A stretch of 14,355 nt of DNA, from assembly GCF_051958935.1 (NCBI RefSeq), contig NZ_JBQCFP010000024.1, forward strand, positions 1-14,355, in the 5' to 3' direction. A program made the position numbers and the translations under genes. This document shows, in pieces, positions 5,122 through 12,283 of the stretch (the first letter of the stretch is position 1; the number at the start of each line of letters is the position of its first letter). The stretch is from Dokdonella_A sp051958935 (GTDB taxonomy: Bacteria > Pseudomonadota > Gammaproteobacteria > Xanthomonadales > Rhodanobacteraceae). The notes beneath the pieces were generated by a model. That model made no database searches and had not been told where the DNA came from. It worked only from the letters and a program-made list of their open reading frames with translations.

Positions 5122-7842
5122 TCAGACGACGATGTTGACGATCTTGCCCGGCACGACGATGACCTTCTTCGGCGCCTGGCCGCCGGTGTACTCGGCGACC
5201 TTCGGCTCGGCCAGCGCGAGGCGCTCGACCTCGTCCTTGCCGGCCGACACCGGAACCTCGATCGTCGCGCGCAGTTTGCCGTTGACCTGCACCGCGAGCG
5301 TGACCGCATCGCGCACCAGCGCGGCCGGGTCGGACTTCGGCCAGGGCTGGTCCTCGATCAGCGTCTCGCCGTGCCCGAGCACCTGCCACAACGCATGCGA
5401 AACGTGCGGCGTGACGGGATTGAGCAGCAACACCATCGCTTCGAGCGCCTCGTGGCGCACGGCGCGCCCCTGGTCGCTCGCGTCGTCGAACTTCGCGACC
5501 GCATTCAGCAACTCCATCAGCGCTGCGATCGCAGTGTTGAAGGAATAGCGGCGGCCGATGTCGTCGGACACCTTCTGGATCGTCTCATGCACCTGGCGGC
5601 GCATCGCCTTCTGCGCGGCATCGAGCTTCGCCGCATCGACGACCGGGTGGTCGGGATGCGCCGCGTGCGAGACGACCTCGCGCCAGAAGCGGCGCAGGAA
5701 ACGCGCCATGCCCTCCACGCCGGCCTCGTTCCATTCGAGCGACTGGTCCGGCGGCGCGGCGAACATCGAGAACAGGCGCACCGTGTCGGCACCGTACTTG
5801 CCGACCATCGACTGCGGGTCGACGCCGTTGTTCTTCGACTTGGACATCTTCTCGGTGCCGCCGATCATCACCGGCTGGCCATCGGACTTGAGCCGCGCGC
5901 CGACCACGCGCGCGCGATCGTCGCGCTGGATCTCGACATCGGCCGGGTTGATCCAGTCCTTCGAGCCGTCCGCATTCTCGCGGTAGAACGTCTCGGCGAT
6001 GACCATGCCCTGGCACAGGAGGTTGGTCGCCGGTTCGTCCGAGTGGACGAGGCCCTCGTCGCGCAGCAGCTTGTGGTAGAACCGGAAATACAAGAGGTGC
6101 AGGATCGCGTGTTCGATGCCGCCGATGTACTGGTCGACCGGCAGCCAGTGGTTCGCGCGTGCATCGACCATGGCGGTCGCGCCCGGGCTCGTGTAGCGCG
6201 CGTAGTACCAGCTCGACTCCATGAAGGTGTCGAACGTGTCGGTCTCGCGCTCGGCCGGGCCGCCGCACTGCGGGCAGGTCGTCCTGCGCCATTCGGGGTC
6301 GGCCTTGATCGGCGACTGCACGCCCATGAACTGCACGTCCTCGGGCAGCACGACCGGCAGTTGCTCTTCCGGCACCGGCACGGCGTCGCACTTGGCGCAG
6401 TAGATGATCGGGATCGGGCAACCCCAGTAGCGCTGGCGCGAAACGCCCCAGTCGCGCAGGCGCCAGTTGACGCGGCGCGCGCCCTTGCCTTCGCGTTCGA
6501 AGCGCGCGGCGAGTGCGTCGAACGCGCCACGATAGTCGAGGCCATCGTATTCGCCCGAGTTCACCAGCGTGCCGTACTCGACGTACGCGCCCTTTTCGAT
6601 GATGTCGCGCTCGAACTGCTCGACGATGCTCTCGGCCGCGGCCGGTTCGTAGACGTCGATCGCACGGCTCTCGCCGAGCGCGGCGGACATCGGGTCGGTG
6701 TTGCGCGCGGCATCGTCGCCGAGCGCACGGATCGCATCGCGCACCGCGTCGCTGACAACGACCATCTTGATCAGCAGGTCGTATTTGGTCGCGAATTCCC
6801 AGTCGCGCTGGTCGTGCGCGGGCACCGCCATGACGGCGCCGGTGCCGTAACCCATCAGCACGAAATTGGCGATCCATACCGGCACGCGTTCGCCGGTGAC
6901 CGGATGGATCGCGGTGAGGCCGGTGTCGATGCCCTTCTTTTCGGCGGTCTCGATGTCTGCCTCGGCGGTGCCGCCGTGGCGGCATTCGTCGATGAACGCG
7001 GCGACCAGCGGCTTGTCGCGCGCGGCCTTCAGCGCGAGCGGATGCTCGGCGGCGATCGCGAGGTAGGTCACGCCCATGAGCGTGTCCGGGCGCGTGGTGA
7101 ACACGGTCAGCGGCTCCTGCTCGCCTTCGATCGCGAATGCGATCTCGAGGCCTTCGGAGCGACCGATCCAGTTGCGCTGCATCGTCTTGACTGCGTCGGG
7201 CCAGCCCGGCAGGCGATCGAGCCCGTCGAGCAGTTCCTGCGCATAGCTCGTGATCCTGAGGAACCACTGCGGGATCTCGCGCTTCTCGACCAGCGCGCCG
7301 GTGCGCCAGCCGCGGCCGTCGATGACCTGCTCGTTGGCGAGCACGGTCTGGTCGACCGGATCCCAGTTGACGACCGACTGCTTGCGGTAGGCGAGGCCCT
7401 TCCTGAACAGGCGCACGAACATGCGCTGCTCGTGCACGTAGTACTCGGGCCGGCAGGTCGCGAATTCACGCGACCAGTCGATCGCGTAGCCGAGGGTCGC
7501 GAGCTGCGCGCGCATGTGCTCGATGTTCGCGTAGGTCCATTTCGCCGGCGCCGTGTTGTTCTTGATCGCCGCGTTCTCGGCCGGCAGGCCGAATGCATCC
7601 CAACCCATCGGCTGCAGCACGTTGCGGCCGTTCATGCGCTGGTAGCGGCTGATCACGTCGCCGATCGTGTAGTTGCGCACGTGGCCCATGTGCAGCGCGC
7701 CGGACGGGTACGGCAGCATCGACAGGCAGAAGAACTTCGGCTTGGATGCGTCTTCCGTGACCTCGAACGCGCGCGTCGCGCGCCAGTAGGCCTGCGCGGC
7801 CGCTTCGACGGCCCTGGGTTCGTAATTTTCCTGGATCGCCAT
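5122..7842 (-). CDS. leuS: Leucyl-tRNA synthetase
   Basis: Charges tRNA-Leu with leucine. From ATG 7842 (MAIQENYEPRAVEAAAQAYW, the typical LeuRS start) it has 906 residues, slightly longer than E. coli LeuRS (860). The class I signature is PYPSGALHMGHVRNYT (HMGH at 51-54) and the second signature is KMSKSKNNGVDP (KMSKS at 665-669). The editing (CP1) domain shows TTRPDTLMGVTYLAIA and GYGTGAVMAVPAHDQRDWEF. The zinc-ribbon cysteines appear as CAKC and, further on, CPQCGG. The C-terminal end VQVNGKLRATIEVP..VPGKIVNIVV matches the family. An upstream extension of the same frame is not supported by the family. No strong Shine-Dalgarno precedes the ATG. It is the first gene of the minus-strand run and diverges from the S74-domain protein across a 190-base gap in which I see no clear promoter. 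Confidence 0.98.
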   Translation of the reverse strand: MAIQENYEPRAVEAAAQAYWRATRAFEVTEDASKPKFFCLSMLPYPSGALHMGHVRNYTIGDVISRYQRMNGRNVLQPMGWDAFGLPAENAAIKNNTAPAKWTYANIEHMRAQLATLGYAIDWSREFATCRPEYYVHEQRMFVRLFRKGLAYRKQSVVNWDPVDQTVLANEQVIDGRGWRTGALVEKREIPQWFLRITSYAQELLDGLDRLPGWPDAVKTMQRNWIGRSEGLEIAFAIEGEQEPLTVFTTRPDTLMGVTYLAIAAEHPLALKAARDKPLVAAFIDECRHGGTAEADIETAEKKGIDTGLTAIHPVTGERVPVWIANFVLMGYGTGAVMAVPAHDQRDWEFATKYDLLIKMVVVSDAVRDAIRALGDDAARNTDPMSAALGESRAIDVYEPAAAESIVEQFERDIIEKGAYVEYGTLVNSGEYDGLDYRGAFDALAARFEREGKGARRVNWRLRDWGVSRQRYWGCPIPIIYCAKCDAVPVPEEQLPVVLPEDVQFMGVQSPIKADPEWRRTTCPQCGGPAERETDTFDTFMESSWYYARYTSPGATAMVDARANHWLPVDQYIGGIEHAILHLLYFRFYHKLLRDEGLVHSDEPATNLLCQGMVIAETFYRENADGSKDWINPADVEIQRDDRARVVGARLKSDGQPVMIGGTEKMSKSKNNGVDPQSMVGKYGADTVRLFSMFAAPPDQSLEWNEAGVEGMARFLRRFWREVVSHAAHPDHPVVDAAKLDAAQKAMRRQVHETIQKVSDDIGRRYSFNTAIAALMELLNAVAKFDDASDQGRAVRHEALEAMVLLLNPVTPHVSHALWQVLGHGETLIEDQPWPKSDPAALVRDAVTLAVQVNGKLRATIEVPVSAGKDEVERLALAEPKVAEYTGGQAPKKVIVVPGKIVNIVV

Positions 7843-8032
7843 GGATGGTCGCGCGGCGTCATGCCGCTTTCGGGTTCGCGAATGAAAGGACGACGAGCCT
7901 AACGCAGCGCAGCAATCGAGGAAAGGCGCTGCCGCCCTGCGCACCGGCGCGGCCAATGGCGGTCGGCGCCACCGGGTGGCGTAAGGGGCAGACGGGGAAC
8001 GACCCCTGATCATCCGCAGCGAGGAAAATCGT

Positions 8033-9415
8033 ATGAACCGCTTGACGGTATGCGTCGCGCTGGCCGTGGCGCTCGGAACGGGGATGGGCGCATCGATCGC
8101 CCATGCGGACGGTTTCACCTACCACGGCAGCCTGCAGGACGCCGGCAAGCCGGCCAACGGGCGCTACGACCTGCAACTCACGCTCTACTCGGCGCAGGAC
8201 GGCGGCCACGTGCTCGCGGGCCCGGTCACCCTCTACGGCGTCGACGTCAAGGACGGCAGCTTCAGCACGAGCGTCGACTTCGGGCCGATGAGCCTCGCCA
8301 CGCAGGGCTGGCTCGGCGTCGCGTTGAAAGCCGCGGGGGGCGGGTCATTCGTCGCACTCGATGCGCGCTCGCCGGTGGCACCGGCCGGCGGCTGCCCGGG
8401 CTCGTGGGCGCTCGACGGCAATGCGGGAATTCCTTCGGGAAGCTATCTCGGCACCTCCGATGCGAACAACGTCGTCATCGAGGCCAACAGCGGCGTCGTC
8501 GCGCGCTTCTCTCCGAACGGGTCCAGCGGCATTTCGTATCCATACGCCACCGACGGCGCGTACTCGACGGCGATAGGCTACAACGCGGGCACGCACTTCG
8601 AAGGCTCCATCGTCACCGGCGGGCACAACGACACCACGTTCAGCAACTCCATCCGCGACACGGGGCCCAACCAGGTCATCCTCGTCGCGCAGAACGGCGT
8701 CGGCATCAACACGAGCCATGCGCCCGACAACAACGCGCTACGCGATGAGTTGACGATCGCGCCCTCGGCGCACCTGCCCGGTGCCAATGCCGATCTCACG
8801 TTCGAGACCTCGACCACCGCGACCGGCTACAACGGCTTCAACTTCAGCGCGATCCCGGGCGGCTACTTCCAGTTGAACGGCCTGCACGACGACAACAACG
8901 TGCTGACCTACCACTCGCTGATGTACATCAACTACTCGAGCTCTTTCGGCGGCTACGGCGTATTCCAGTTCAACGGCGCGAACGGCCCGGGCGTCTTCAA
9001 TGTCGGCCACAACTCCTCGACCGGCAATGGCGCCTACCTCACCGCAGGCGGCGTCTGGACCAATGCGTCCAGCCGCAGCTTCAAGGAAGCGTTCGAGAAG
9101 GTGGACACCGTCGACGTGCTCGGCAAGCTCGTCTCGTTGCCGGTGCAGACGTGGCTGTACAAGGGCTCGCACGGCGAAGGCCGGCACATGGGGCCGGTCG
9201 CCGAGGTATTCGCGGCGGCCTTCGGCCTCGGCAACGACGACACCCACATCACGACCGTCGACGAAAGCGGCATCGCGTTCGCGGCGATCCAGGGTCTCAA
9301 CCGGAAGGTCGAGCACGAGAACGATGCGTTGCGCCGCGAGAACGCAGACCTGCGCAGTTCGCTCGAGCGCATCGTCGCGCGTCTCGAACGCCTCGAAGGC
9401 CGCAAGGGGGACTGA
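8033..9415 (+). CDS. Secreted protein with C-terminal S74-type intramolecular chaperone domain
   Basis: A 460-residue protein with GAGGA 7 bases before ATG 8033 and a signal peptide (residues 1-25, cleavage near AHA-DG). Residues about 28-115 (FTYHGSLQDAGKPANGRYDL ... GSFSTSVDFG ... WLGVAL ... FVALDARSPV) match an N-terminal beta module common in bacterial surface proteins that end in an S74 domain. Residues about 130-340 are Gly/Asn/Ser-rich and beta-helix-like, with an IGYNAG motif as in YadA-head-like repeats. From about 342, TNASSRSFKEAFEKVD ... GPVAEVF ... ITTVDESGIAFAAIQGLNRKV resembles the endosialidase-type chaperone domain. Ser346 and Lys351 keep the five-residue spacing of the catalytic Ser/Lys pair. 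Residues 418-458 form a coiled coil. By analogy it should trimerise, fold and perhaps cleave itself. No phage genes surround it. Its role is unknown to me. Confidence 0.8.
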   Translation: MNRLTVCVALAVALGTGMGASIAHADGFTYHGSLQDAGKPANGRYDLQLTLYSAQDGGHVLAGPVTLYGVDVKDGSFSTSVDFGPMSLATQGWLGVALKAAGGGSFVALDARSPVAPAGGCPGSWALDGNAGIPSGSYLGTSDANNVVIEANSGVVARFSPNGSSGISYPYATDGAYSTAIGYNAGTHFEGSIVTGGHNDTTFSNSIRDTGPNQVILVAQNGVGINTSHAPDNNALRDELTIAPSAHLPGANADLTFETSTTATGYNGFNFSAIPGGYFQLNGLHDDNNVLTYHSLMYINYSSSFGGYGVFQFNGANGPGVFNVGHNSSTGNGAYLTAGGVWTNASSRSFKEAFEKVDTVDVLGKLVSLPVQTWLYKGSHGEGRHMGPVAEVFAAAFGLGNDDTHITTVDESGIAFAAIQGLNRKVEHENDALRRENADLRSSLERIVARLERLEGRKGD

Positions 9416-9417
9416 CC

Positions 9418-9729
9418 ATGGCCACCTCCACCCCGGTCATCCGCGGCGGACCCCTGGTCGCCGCGCTCGCGCTGCTCGCGCTCGCGTCGGCCGCGAGCGC
9501 CGGCGATGCCACGCGCCGCTACACCGTTCACGCGAGTCTGCGTCCCGCCGTCGTGAAAACGGCCGCTCGCGGCAGCGGGCTGTCCCTGCAGGCGAGCCTG
9601 GTCGCGAGCCGATCGTACATTCCCGTGCAGGAAGGCGGTGACGTCGCACTGATCGGCAAGCTCGCGCACGTCGTGCTCGGCTGCGCTGACGATACGATCT
9701 TCGCCAACGGCTTCGAAGCGCCGATGTGA
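9418..9729 (+). CDS. Small secreted protein with C-terminal IFANGFE-type tail
   Basis: A 103-residue protein starting at ATG 9418, two bases after the upstream stop, with AAGGGGG (9404-9410) as ribosome binding site, so the two genes are almost certainly one transcript. Residues 1-28 are a signal peptide (GGPLVAALALLALASAASA, then GD). The mature part, about 75 residues, has no domain I recognise. It ends CADDTIFANGFEAPM. An acidic 'C..D.IF.NGFE' ending recurs, as I recall, in many otherwise unrelated secreted proteins of Dokdonella and related genera, which suggests a sorting or anchoring tag; that is inference. The single cysteine in the tail would be free in the mature protein. It could be a partner or cargo of the preceding S74-domain protein. 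Confidence 0.75.
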   Translation: MATSTPVIRGGPLVAALALLALASAASAGDATRRYTVHASLRPAVVKTAARGSGLSLQASLVASRSYIPVQEGGDVALIGKLAHVVLGCADDTIFANGFEAPM

Positions 9730-9738
9730 CGGCGACAC

Positions 9739-9769
9739 GGCGCGGATCCGGTCGCTCCGGATCCGCGCC
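9739..9769 (+). terminator. Strong hairpin terminator after the S74 protein pair
   Basis: GGCGCGGATCCGG (9739-9751) and CCGGATCCGCGCC (9757-9769) form a perfect 13-bp stem with the loop TCGCT, 10 bases after the stop of the small secreted protein. A short CTTTC follows rather than a long T tract. Position and stem strength make a transcription terminator the best reading, and it separates this pair from the amidohydrolase. Confidence 0.7.
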
Positions 9770-9793
9770 CGACGCTTTCGATGCAGGGCAGCG

Positions 9794-9821
9794 TTCCAAA
9801 CGCGAAGCCAGGCGCTAGGAT
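9794..9821 (+). promoter_or_regulatory. Possible promoter of the amidohydrolase gene
   Basis: TAGGAT (9816-9821) matches the -10 consensus at four of six positions. TTCCAA (9794-9799), 16 bases upstream, is a poor -35. It lies between the terminator ending at 9769 and the amidohydrolase ATG at 9853, where a promoter is expected. Weak evidence. Confidence 0.3.
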
Positions 9822-9852
9822 TGCCCTTCCACATCGAAGCGAAGGGGTCCAC

Positions 9853-11166
9853 ATGGGCATGCGCGTGATGTCGCTCGCGGCTCTCGCCGTTCTCGCGTCA
9901 CCGGCGTTCGGCGCCGACGAGGCGCGCCCTTCGGTCGTGCACTGTGGGCATCTGGTCGACACGCCGGCCGGCAAGCTGCTCGGAGAAACCAGCATCGTCG
10001 TCGACGGCAAGCGCATCCGCGAGGTGAAACCGGGTCGCGTCGAGATCGCCGGCGCGACGACGATCGAACTCGGCGATGCGACCTGCATGCCCGGCCTCAT
10101 CGACAGCCACACGCACCTGACCGGCGAGACGAGCCCGACCGGCTACACCGACCAGTTCCGCTGGAATGTCGCCGACTACGCGATCCGCTCGACCGTCTAC
10201 GCGCGGCGCACGCTCGAGGCCGGCTTCACGACCGTGCGCAACCTCGGCGACAACGACGGCGAGTCGGTCGCGCTGCGCAATGCGATCAACGCCGGGATCG
10301 TGCCCGGGCCGCGCATCTTCACCGCGGGCGTCGCGATCGGCTCGACCGGCGGTCACGCCGACGGCACCGACGGTTACCGCAAGGACCTCGCCGGCGACCC
10401 TGGTGCGAAGCAGGGCATCATCAACGGCGTCGACGACGCCTGGAAGGCCGTTCGCCAGCACTACAAGGACGGCGACGATCTCATCAAGATCATGCCGTCG
10501 GGCGGCGTGCTCGACGAGGGCAGCAGCGTCGACAACGCGCAGATGACGCTCGAGGAAGTGAAGGCGGTCGTCGCCGCCGCGCACGACTACGGCTTCACCG
10601 TCGCCGCGCACGCGCACGGCGCCGAGGGCATCCGCCGCGCGATCGTCGGTGGCGTCGACTCGATCGAGCACGGCACCTTCATGGACGATGCCGATATCAA
10701 ACTCATGAAGGAACACGGCACCTGGTACGTGCCGACGATCATCGCGGGCAAGTACGTCGAGGAGAAGGCGAACGTGCCCGGCTACTACCCGGCGCAGATC
10801 GCCGCGAAGGCGAAGCAGGTCGGCCCGCTGATCCAGCAGACCGCGGCGCGTGCGTACAAGGCCGGCGTGAAGATCGCGTTCGGCACCGACGCGGCGGTCT
10901 ATCCGCACGGACAGAACGCGAAGGAATTCCAGTACATGGTCGAGGCCGGCATGCCGGCGATGTTCGTGCTGCAGGCAGCGACGACGCATGCGGCCGAACT
11001 GCTGCACAAAACGAAGGACCTCGGCAGCGTCGAGGCCGGCAAGATCGCCGACGTGATCGCCGTCGCCGGCAACCCACTCGAAGACATCACGCGGATGCAG
11101 AAAGTCGCGTTCGTGATGAAGGAGGGGGAGGTGTACAAGGGCGGTGCGAATGCGCCGGGGCGCTGA
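9853..11166 (+). CDS. Exported metal-dependent amidohydrolase, Xaa-Pro dipeptidase type
   Basis: A 437-residue protein from ATG 9853, with GAAGGGG at 9841-9847. Residues 1-20 are a signal peptide (MSLAALAVLASPAFG), so it should be periplasmic or secreted. The amidohydrolase TIM-barrel metal ligands are all present: H86 and H88 in DSHTH, K212 in LIKIMPSGG (the probable carboxylated lysine), H253 in AAHAHG, H273 in SIEHGTF and D346 in FGTDAAVYPH. The C-terminal sequence GSVEAGKIADVIAVAGNPLEDI closes the beta-sandwich half of the fold. This arrangement fits the COG1228 group, which includes binuclear Xaa-Pro or Xaa-Arg dipeptidases and imidazolonepropionase relatives; the exported members mostly hydrolyse dipeptides. 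The exact substrate is not readable. It is a single gene between a terminator and a convergent regulator. Confidence 0.9.
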   Translation: MGMRVMSLAALAVLASPAFGADEARPSVVHCGHLVDTPAGKLLGETSIVVDGKRIREVKPGRVEIAGATTIELGDATCMPGLIDSHTHLTGETSPTGYTDQFRWNVADYAIRSTVYARRTLEAGFTTVRNLGDNDGESVALRNAINAGIVPGPRIFTAGVAIGSTGGHADGTDGYRKDLAGDPGAKQGIINGVDDAWKAVRQHYKDGDDLIKIMPSGGVLDEGSSVDNAQMTLEEVKAVVAAAHDYGFTVAAHAHGAEGIRRAIVGGVDSIEHGTFMDDADIKLMKEHGTWYVPTIIAGKYVEEKANVPGYYPAQIAAKAKQVGPLIQQTAARAYKAGVKIAFGTDAAVYPHGQNAKEFQYMVEAGMPAMFVLQAATTHAAELLHKTKDLGSVEAGKIADVIAVAGNPLEDITRMQKVAFVMKEGEVYKGGANAPGR

Positions 11167-11191
11167 GGGGCGCAGGCGCTGGGGTGGGGAC

Positions 11192-11298
11192 AAAGGGCTG
11201 AGGGCTGAAAGGCGGTACCCGCTCCGGAACTGCCTTCCCGCGCGCAACGCGGCGCGAGCTTCTTTTCAGCCCTGGGCCCTCTCAGCCCTCAGCCCTTT
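11192..11298. repeat. Long inverted repeat between convergent genes
   Basis: The 17 bases at 11192-11208 (AAAGGGCTGAGGGCTGA) are perfectly complementary to 11282-11298, whose first three bases form the stop codon of the XRE gene. The block 11201-11210 (AGGGCTGAAA) can pair instead with 11264-11273, so two alternative stems exist. The same CCTCAGCCCT word recurs near 13319-13328. It may act as a bidirectional terminator for the amidohydrolase and XRE genes. Such words look like a dispersed intergenic repeat, which I infer from the recurrence. Confidence 0.55.
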
Positions 11299-11515
11299 CT
11301 TCGCCTTTCCACTGGAATACCTCCTCGACCCGCGCCCCCAGCGCGTGCGCGATGCGGAACGCCAGTTCCAGCGAGGGCGCGTAGCGTCCCGCTTCGAGTG
11401 CGATCACCGTCTGGCGCGTGACGCCGCAGGCGTCGGCGAGCGCCTGCTGGGTCATCTCGCCGCGCTCGAAACGCCGGCGGCGGATCGTGTTGGAGACCTG
11501 GGTGCCGTTGCCCAT
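11282..11515 (-). CDS. XRE-family transcriptional regulator, YozG-like
   Basis: A 77-residue single-domain DNA-binding protein. It starts MGNGTQVSNTIRRRRFERGE, then has the helix-turn-helix TQQALADACGVTRQTVIALE (residues 22-41) and AGRYAPSLELAFRIAHALG, ending in VEEVFQW. This pattern (SRQTI.ALE.G.Y.PSLELAFKIA...EEVF) is the classic small YozG/Cro-CI subfamily, usually found beside a membrane-protein gene that it may control. The ATG at 11515 is five bases after the stop of the membrane protein gene; no good Shine-Dalgarno is visible, so translation is probably coupled. It likely regulates its own operon through the palindrome upstream of the membrane protein gene (12172-12191); that is inference. 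Confidence 0.9.
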   Translation of the reverse strand: MGNGTQVSNTIRRRRFERGEMTQQALADACGVTRQTVIALEAGRYAPSLELAFRIAHALGARVEEVFQWKGEERAEG

Positions 11516-11520
11516 CGCGA

Positions 11521-12150
11521 TCAGTGCCGGTCGCGCCAGTAGCCGAGGCCGACGACGAGATACTCGAACGCGCACGAAACGATCAGCGCGACGACGAGCA
11601 GGTGGCCGAGCAGCGGCGGTACCGCCCAATCGAGCCGTTCCGACGGAGAGAACGACAGCAGAAGCGCGTAGCCGACGAGGATCACGACGAGCGCGAGGCG
11701 CGCCGCGCCCGCGCCGCGCGCTTCGATCTCGCGATCACGCTCGTCCCGTTGCACGCCGCGGCGCCAGCGCGCATCGAGTACTCGCGCGAGGATCGCCCAG
11801 GCGATGAGCAGCATGACGATGTTGCGGCCGATGCGGTTCGCGTCCGGGTTGTGCCACAGCGGCGGCCCGTGGAACACCGGCGCATGCACGATCGCGTACG
11901 CGGCGATCACGAGCGTGAAGGCGAGGCCTAGCCAGGCGCGCCATTCGCCGGGCGACATCGCAACGCCGATCCCGCCGTCGGGAAGCCGCGAGATCGCATA
12001 GAGCGAACCCCAACCGGCCGTCATGAGCAGGAACACACCCGCGTTGCCGGTGTCGACACCGAGCACGCGCACGGGACCTGCGAGCAGCAGCCAGGTCGCG
12101 AATGCGGCCACGACGGCGAGACCGACGAACCCGAGGCGAGGCAGCGACAT
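11521..12150 (-). CDS. Hypothetical six-helix integral membrane protein paired with XRE regulator
   Basis: A 209-residue protein from ATG 12150, with GGAGA 7 bases upstream. Hydrophobic segments lie at about 7-25, 36-52, 73-91, 109-125, 150-167 and 177-200, giving five or six membrane helices. Between helices 4 and 5 is a charged loop, RWRRGVQRDERDREIEARGAG. The DERDREIE motif occurs, as I recall, in small membrane proteins (DUF2178-like) next to YozG-type regulators. No enzyme or transporter signature is seen. The gene is followed after five bases by the XRE gene, a typical membrane protein/regulator module of unknown function, possibly stress or envelope sensing. Confidence 0.78.
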   Translation of the reverse strand: MSLPRLGFVGLAVVAAFATWLLLAGPVRVLGVDTGNAGVFLLMTAGWGSLYAISRLPDGGIGVAMSPGEWRAWLGLAFTLVIAAYAIVHAPVFHGPPLWHNPDANRIGRNIVMLLIAWAILARVLDARWRRGVQRDERDREIEARGAGAARLALVVILVGYALLLSFSPSERLDWAVPPLLGHLLVVALIVSCAFEYLVVGLGYWRDRH

Positions 12151-12171
12151 GCGTCATCTCCAGCAGACATA

Positions 12172-12191
12172 ATGTAACGCATACATTACAT
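12172..12191. promoter_or_regulatory. Candidate operator upstream of the membrane protein/XRE pair
   Basis: ATGTAA-N8-TTACAT is a perfect 6-bp inverted repeat inside an AT-rich patch of very GC-rich DNA. It lies 22-41 bases before the membrane protein ATG (12150), where RNA polymerase or transcription start would be. A small XRE dimer typically binds such a site, so autoregulation by the neighbouring regulator is plausible but unproven. Confidence 0.5.
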
Positions 12192-12201
12192 TTACCGAGG
12201 G

Positions 12202-12225
12202 CGATGTCAAGTATTTTTGACATCG
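12202..12225. promoter_or_regulatory. Second inverted repeat with back-to-back TTGACA hexamers
   Basis: CGATGTCAA (12202-12210) and TTGACATCG (12217-12225) form a perfect 9-bp inverted repeat around GTATTT. Each arm carries a consensus TTGACA -35 hexamer, one pointing toward the membrane protein gene (minus strand) and one toward the cnoX-like gene (plus strand). I find no convincing -10 at 16-18 bases on either strand (the best on the minus strand is TAATGT, 12188-12183). It may be a divergent promoter core, an operator, or both. Confidence 0.45.
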
Positions 12226-12244
12226 TCTTGCGAATCGCGACCGC

Positions 12245-12253
12245 TGGCACAAT
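12245..12253 (+). promoter_or_regulatory. Possible extended -10 of the cnoX-like gene
   Basis: TGGCACAAT carries a TGn extension and CACAAT (four of six matches to TATAAT), 30 bases before the ATG at 12284. The -35 is poor. Low confidence. Confidence 0.3.
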
Positions 12254-12283
12254 CTGCGACCGACCCGATCCAGGAGCCACCGA

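Noticed and set aside
4027..7902. A 1291-codon open frame on the plus strand opposite leuS, the GST gene and part of lptE
   Set aside because: Its product is arginine-, alanine- and histidine-rich with no recognisable domain, while the minus strand encodes textbook LeuRS, GST and LptE. Long antisense frames are expected in very GC-rich genes.
8033..9729. Possible prophage, because of the S74 tail-spike domain
   Set aside because: No capsid, portal, terminase, integrase or other tail gene is nearby, the protein has a signal peptide, and flanking genes are housekeeping or metabolic.
9898..11247. 449-codon minus-strand frame opposite the amidohydrolase
   Set aside because: Antisense of a complete amidohydrolase with all metal ligands; composition is typical of a shadow frame.
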